Shown here in pieces: positions 58,668 to 62,222 of a stretch of 62,222 bases of DNA; positions within the stretch are counted from its first letter, which is position 1, and the number at the start of each line of letters is the position of its first letter. The stretch is from Caballeronia mineralivorans PML1(12) (GTDB taxonomy: Bacteria; Pseudomonadota; Gammaproteobacteria; Burkholderiales; Burkholderiaceae): NCBI RefSeq assembly GCF_001028175.1, contig NZ_AEJF01000134.1, positions 1-62,222 of the forward strand. Reading direction: 5' to 3'. The notes below the pieces were generated by a model. It saw only the letters and a program-made list of their open reading frames with translations. It was not told where the DNA came from and did no database searches. A program made the translations under genes and the position numbers.

Positions 58668-60101
58668 ATGGCAAGCCTGCCGATCGATGCGACACACGGG
58701 TCGCCTAACTCAAGCGCCGGCGGGGACGAAACAACGCCCGGCGTTAACGCGCGCATCGACCGGCTGCCGGCGACGCGTTCCGTCTGGATGCTCGTGTTCC
58801 TGCTGTCCATTGGCGGCTGGTTCGAATTCTACGACCTGTTTTTCACCGCGTACGTCGGTCCGGGCCTCGTCAAGAGCGGGCTCTATTCCACGACAACCGC
58901 CTCGTTCTTCGGCGTCTCGGGACTCGGCGCATTCGTGGCGGCGTCGTTCGCGGGCTTGTTCATCGGGACGTTCTTCCTCGCGGGTCTCGCCGATAAATAC
59001 GGCCGCCGCACCGTCTTCACCGTCTCGCTGCTCTGGTATTCCGCGGCGACGCTGGTCATGGCGCTGCAAACCACCGCGCCCGCGATCAACCTGTGGCGCC
59101 TGATTGCAGGCATTGGCGTGGGCGTGGAACTCGTGACCATCGATACCTACGTCAGCGAGCTCGTCCCCAAACACTTGCGCGGCCGCGCGTTCGCGTTCGT
59201 GCACCTGGTTCAATACACGGCGGTGCCCTCGGTCGCGTTTCTCGCGTGGTGGCTTGTGCCGCAAAAGCCGTTCGGCATGGACGGGTGGCGCTGGGTCGTG
59301 CTTATCGGCGCGTTGGGAGCGGTCGTGGTCTGGGCGATCCGCCGGCGCGTGCCTGAAAGTCCGCGCTGGCTCGCGCAGCAAGGCCGCACAGCGGAAGCTG
59401 AAAAGGTGTTGCAAGCGCTGGAGGCGAAGGTCGCCGCGCAGTACGGACGCGCGTTGCCGCCACCGGTCGCGACCCTCGAACCGGCGACGACGAAAGCCGC
59501 GTTCCGCGAAATCTGGCAGCCGCCGTATCGCAAACGCGCGATCACCATGCTCGTCTTCAACTTCTTCCAGGCGATCGGGTTCTACGGTTTCGCGTCCTGG
59601 GTGCCGACGCTGCTCGTCTCCAAAGGCGTCACGATCACGCACAGCTTGCTGTACTCGTTTGTCATCGCGATCTCGAATCCGTTCGGTCCGCTGATCGGGA
59701 TGGCGATTGCGGACCGGATCGAACGGAAGACGCTGATTGTGCTGTCGGCGTTCGGCATCGTTGTGTTCGGCAGCTTGTTCGCCATGCAAACATCGCCGGT
59801 CATGCTGATGATCCTCGGCGTGCTGATCACGCTCTGCGGCACGTTGCTCTCGGTCGGTTACCACGCGTATCAAACCGAGCTGTTCCCCACGCGTTTGCGG
59901 GCACGCGCCGTCGGTTTCGTTTATTCCATCTCGCGTCTTTCGGCCATGTTTTCCGGCTTCATGATCGCGTTCGCGTTGCGCCACTTCGAGGTGACCGGCG
60001 TGTTCGCGTTGATCAGCGTGTCGATGGTGATGGTGATGGGCGCGATCGGCATCTTCGGGCCGCGTACCAACAACCGCAATCTCGATGAAATTTCGCAATA
60101 A
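58668..60101 (+). CDS. MFS transporter, sugar/organic-anion type
   Basis: A 477-aa inner-membrane carrier with 12 helices. The first helix SIGGWFEFYDLFFTAYVGPGLVKSG and the loop LADKYGRRTVFTVSL are family hallmarks. RVPESPRWLAQQGRTAEAEKVLQALE after helix 6 is the sugar-porter signature, and YQTELFPTRLRARAVGFVYS lies near the end. The N-terminal tail is soluble (about 35 residues). An excellent AGGAGG precedes the ATG. It is 43 bp upstream of the CoA-transferase, so it likely imports the acid processed by the next two enzymes. Confidence 0.88.
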   Translation: MASLPIDATHGSPNSSAGGDETTPGVNARIDRLPATRSVWMLVFLLSIGGWFEFYDLFFTAYVGPGLVKSGLYSTTTASFFGVSGLGAFVAASFAGLFIGTFFLAGLADKYGRRTVFTVSLLWYSAATLVMALQTTAPAINLWRLIAGIGVGVELVTIDTYVSELVPKHLRGRAFAFVHLVQYTAVPSVAFLAWWLVPQKPFGMDGWRWVVLIGALGAVVVWAIRRRVPESPRWLAQQGRTAEAEKVLQALEAKVAAQYGRALPPPVATLEPATTKAAFREIWQPPYRKRAITMLVFNFFQAIGFYGFASWVPTLLVSKGVTITHSLLYSFVIAISNPFGPLIGMAIADRIERKTLIVLSAFGIVVFGSLFAMQTSPVMLMILGVLITLCGTLLSVGYHAYQTELFPTRLRARAVGFVYSISRLSAMFSGFMIAFALRHFEVTGVFALISVSMVMVMGAIGIFGPRTNNRNLDEISQ

Positions 60102-60144
60102 CGGTTTGCATCGGCTTTTTTAGCATCGAACAAGAGGGTTTGAC

Positions 60145-61344
60145 ATGACGCTTCCGTTGGCTGGCGTGCGGGTGCTGGATTTATCGAATGTGCTCGCCGG
60201 GCCGTTTTGCGCGTATCAGCTCGCGCTGCTCGGCGCGGAAGTGATCAAGGTCGAGCATCCCGAAGGCGGCGATCTGGCAAGGCGTCTGGGCGCCGATAAA
60301 GAAGCGTCGGCACGCGACATGGGTGCGTCGTTCGTGGCCGTCAATGCGGGCAAGCAGTCGATCACGCTGAACCTGAAAGACGCACGCGGCAAAGAGATCT
60401 TGCGCTCGCTCGTGAAGACGGCGGATGTGCTCGTGGAGAACTTCCGGCCCGGCGTGATGACACGTCTCGACCTGGGCTACGACGCGTTGAGCGAGATCAA
60501 TCCGAAGCTCGTGTATTGCGCGATTTCCGGCTTCGGAATGGACGGCGAGTTTTCGAAGCGCCCGGCTTACGACCAGATCATCCAGGGCATTTCAGGCGTG
60601 ATGAGCGTCACAGGCGATGCTGACAGCGCGCCTTTACGCGTCGGCTATCCGGTCTCCGACACGGTCGGCGGCCTGACCGCGGCGTTCGGCATTTGCGCAG
60701 CTTTAGTCGATGCCCGCGCGAGCGGTCGCGGCCGAATGCTCGATGTATCGATGCTCGAAGCCACGCTCTCGACCATGGGCTGGGTCGTGTCGAACTACCT
60801 GAACGCGGGCGTCACTCCCACGCCAATGGGCAACGAAAACTTCACGGCCGCGCCGTCGGGAACGTTTAAAACGGGCGATGGTTTGCTGAACATTGCTGCG
60901 AACGAAACGAAGCAGTTCGTGAGTTTGTGCCGTTTGATCGGGCGGCCGGATCTCCCCGATGACCCGCGTTTTTCCGAGCGCAACACGCGCAAGCTGAATC
61001 GCGCAGCATTGAAAGCCGAGATCGAAGCGGCATTGACGACGGATAGCGCGGCGAACTGGGATGCCAAGTTTATCGATGCAGGCGTGCCGGCCGGACGCGT
61101 GATGTCGGTGCCGGAAATCCTCGCGCATCCGCATCTGGTATCGCGTGAATTCGTACGCGAGTTCAACAGCGACGACACCACGACAAGACAGCGCGTCACG
61201 CGTGCGGGTTTCCGTTTTTCCGACGCGGATACAGCCCCCGCCACCCCGGCGCCAACGTTATCAGCGAACACACGCGAGCATCTCTCGACGCTCGGTTTCG
61301 ACGACCAACACATCGACCATCTGCGCGCCGAAGGAGTGATCTGA
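60145..61344 (+). CDS. CaiB/BaiF family (class III) CoA-transferase
   Basis: A 399-aa CoA-transferase. The nucleophilic Asp is in RPAYDQIIQG (about 143), and VLDLSNVLAGPFCAYQLALLGAEVIKVEHPEGG opens the Rossmann part. NAGKQSITLNLKDARGKEI and VLVENFRPGVMTRLDLGYDAL are also typical. It is the second CaiB homologue in the window and is not adjacent to the first. It is 2 bp from the citryl-CoA-lyase-like gene, so the two are cotranscribed: the transferase would make the CoA ester that the lyase cleaves. The acid is unknown. Confidence 0.9.
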   Translation: MTLPLAGVRVLDLSNVLAGPFCAYQLALLGAEVIKVEHPEGGDLARRLGADKEASARDMGASFVAVNAGKQSITLNLKDARGKEILRSLVKTADVLVENFRPGVMTRLDLGYDALSEINPKLVYCAISGFGMDGEFSKRPAYDQIIQGISGVMSVTGDADSAPLRVGYPVSDTVGGLTAAFGICAALVDARASGRGRMLDVSMLEATLSTMGWVVSNYLNAGVTPTPMGNENFTAAPSGTFKTGDGLLNIAANETKQFVSLCRLIGRPDLPDDPRFSERNTRKLNRAALKAEIEAALTTDSAANWDAKFIDAGVPAGRVMSVPEILAHPHLVSREFVREFNSDDTTTRQRVTRAGFRFSDADTAPATPAPTLSANTREHLSTLGFDDQHIDHLRAEGVI

Positions 61345-61346
61345 AC

Positions 61347-62171
61347 ATGACGCAAGCTGTTGACGCCGCCGCACTCGCCGCGGAGTACTGGAGCACCTCG
61401 ATCATCGATATCCATCCGGGATCGATCAACGTTCGCGGCTTTCCGATTCAGGAGCTGATCGGCGCGGTCAGTTTCCCGCAGATGATCTGGCTGATGCTGC
61501 GCGGCGAATTGCCTGATCAAGCGCAGGCGAGCTTGTTTGAAGCGGCGCTCGTGGCGTCGGTGGATCATGGTCCGCACGCACCGTCCATTGCCATTTCGCG
61601 CATGGCGACGAGTTGCGGTTTGCCGTTGAACGGCGCGATGGCCTCGGCCATCAATGCACTCGACGACGTCCACGGTGGCGCGGGCCAGCAAGCGGTCGAG
61701 CTATACGATTCGATCGTCGCGCTCGAAGATGCGGGTGCCGCTTTGAACGATGCGGTCGCGCAAGGCGTGGATGCTTTTGTGGCCGAACGCGGTAAATATC
61801 TGCCCGGCTTCGGGCACCGGTTTCATCCTGTCGACCCGCGCGCGGTCAAGCTGCTTGCTTTAGTCGATGCAAGCGTCGAACAAGGCGCGATCAGCGGCCG
61901 ACATGCTTCGGTAGCACGCGGTATCGAAGCGTTGTTGAAGCAGCGCAAAAACAAGCCCGTGCCGATGAACATCGACGGCGCAACGGCCGTGATTTACGCA
62001 GAACTCGGCTTCGCGCCGGAGTTGGCGCGCGGGGTGTTTTGCCTATCGCGCGCAGTCGGGATCTTGTCGCATGCGTGGGAACAGCGCGGCCGCAACGAGC
62101 GCAATAAAGGGCCGATGCCGCGTCAGATGGCCTACCAATACACCGGCAAAGCCGAGCGTCATCTGCTCTGA
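61347..62171 (+). CDS. Citryl-CoA lyase-like protein (short citrate synthase family)
   Basis: A 274-aa protein of the citrate-synthase fold, much shorter than citrate synthase (about 430 aa) and of the size of the citryl-CoA lyase group. Likely catalytic residues: His in VDHGP (about 74), His in GFGHR (about 156) and Asp in NIDGATAV (about 210). The N-terminal TSIIDIHPGSINVRGFPIQELIG is characteristic. It probably cleaves a citryl-CoA-like ester (for example to acetyl-CoA and a 2-oxo acid). The CaiB gene 2 bp upstream would supply that ester. The gene may continue in an operon beyond the window. Confidence 0.85.
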   Translation: MTQAVDAAALAAEYWSTSIIDIHPGSINVRGFPIQELIGAVSFPQMIWLMLRGELPDQAQASLFEAALVASVDHGPHAPSIAISRMATSCGLPLNGAMASAINALDDVHGGAGQQAVELYDSIVALEDAGAALNDAVAQGVDAFVAERGKYLPGFGHRFHPVDPRAVKLLALVDASVEQGAISGRHASVARGIEALLKQRKNKPVPMNIDGATAVIYAELGFAPELARGVFCLSRAVGILSHAWEQRGRNERNKGPMPRQMAYQYTGKAERHLL

Positions 62172-62186
62172 ATTCCGGCCGCACGC

Positions 62187-62205
62187 CGTTGCGCGCTGCG
62201 CAACG
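62187..62205 (+). terminator. Hairpin near window end
   Basis: CGTTGCGC-GCT-GCGCAACG, perfect 8-bp stem, 16 bp after the lyase stop. The visible downstream sequence is GC-rich with no T run, so it may or may not terminate. Confidence 0.4.
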
Positions 62206-62222
62206 CGCGCGCGTCGCCGCCG

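Noticed and set aside
58710..60098. 462-codon open frame opposite the MFS gene
   Set aside because: Composition (His, Arg, Asp, Gln) is that of an antisense shadow of a GC-rich membrane protein gene.
1..62222. Prophage, transposon, CRISPR or toxin-antitoxin defence island
   Set aside because: No integrase, transposase, terminal repeats, Cas genes or spaced repeat arrays were seen; gene content is metabolic throughout.

Overview
The window reads as a stretch of a GC-rich Burkholderiales genome, most likely Paraburkholderia or Caballeronia. That placement is inferred from GC-rich codon use, a Burkholderia-style OmpC-type porin, and the density of catabolic operons that each carry their own regulator. 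It looks like a secondary chromosome or megaplasmid: about 60 protein genes, mostly transporters, catabolic enzymes and one-component regulators. I saw no rRNA, tRNA, phage, insertion sequence or CRISPR array.

Layout. 0-5 kb: the end of an ABC-uptake operon (fused permease and a DapA-like aldolase), an IclR regulator, an FMN hydroxyacid dehydrogenase and PhnA. 5-8.5 kb: DUF2278 protein, metallophosphoesterase, a small HTH protein and an NTF2-like protein. 8.9-13.2 kb: a signalling and nucleotide block with a membrane diguanylate cyclase, a leader resembling a c-di-GMP-I riboswitch, an HTH-nucleoside deoxyribosyltransferase fusion, a DeoR repressor with phased operator repeats, and a NudK-DUF4406 pair. 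13.3-17 kb: alkylation repair (Ogt plus Ada/AlkA) and two small-molecule exporters.

17.2-26 kb: a probable five-gene minus-strand operon (class V aminotransferase, YdiJ-like dehydrogenase, MFS, enoyl-CoA hydratase, CaiB) facing a GntR/FCD regulator. Perfect and near-perfect copies of one palindrome lie at both promoters, and a clear intrinsic terminator lies at the far end. 26-28 kb: aldo/keto reductase and AraC regulator. 28.4-34 kb: purine-nucleoside salvage (porin, Tat-exported nucleoside hydrolase, LysR, NCS2 permease, adenosine deaminase). 34-40.6 kb: MFS, AraC, LysR, MDR dehydrogenase, DinB, GNAT and small proteins.

40.6-46.9 kb: MocR regulator, aromatic-acid-type MFS, LigI-like amidohydrolase, chemoreceptor and GntR/UTRA regulator. 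The transporter operon and the chemoreceptor share an identical 12-bp palindromic core upstream, so uptake and taxis are probably co-regulated. 47-50 kb: small housekeeping genes, then the remnant of a VOC gene with an internal deletion. 50.8-54.8 kb: 5-oxoproline and D-glutamate genes (PxpB, PxpC, MFS, DUF1445) without PxpA. 55-58.5 kb: glyoxalase and a membrane GMC-type dehydrogenase complex with a ribbon-helix-helix protein embedded in the operon. 58.7-62.2 kb: MFS, CaiB-type CoA-transferase and citryl-CoA-lyase-like protein.

No single locus is an unmistakable new defence or mobile system. The best leads are regulatory: the two matched operator pairs, the possible c-di-GMP riboswitch next to an HTH-NDT fusion, and the uncharacterised aminotransferase/YdiJ/CaiB operon.
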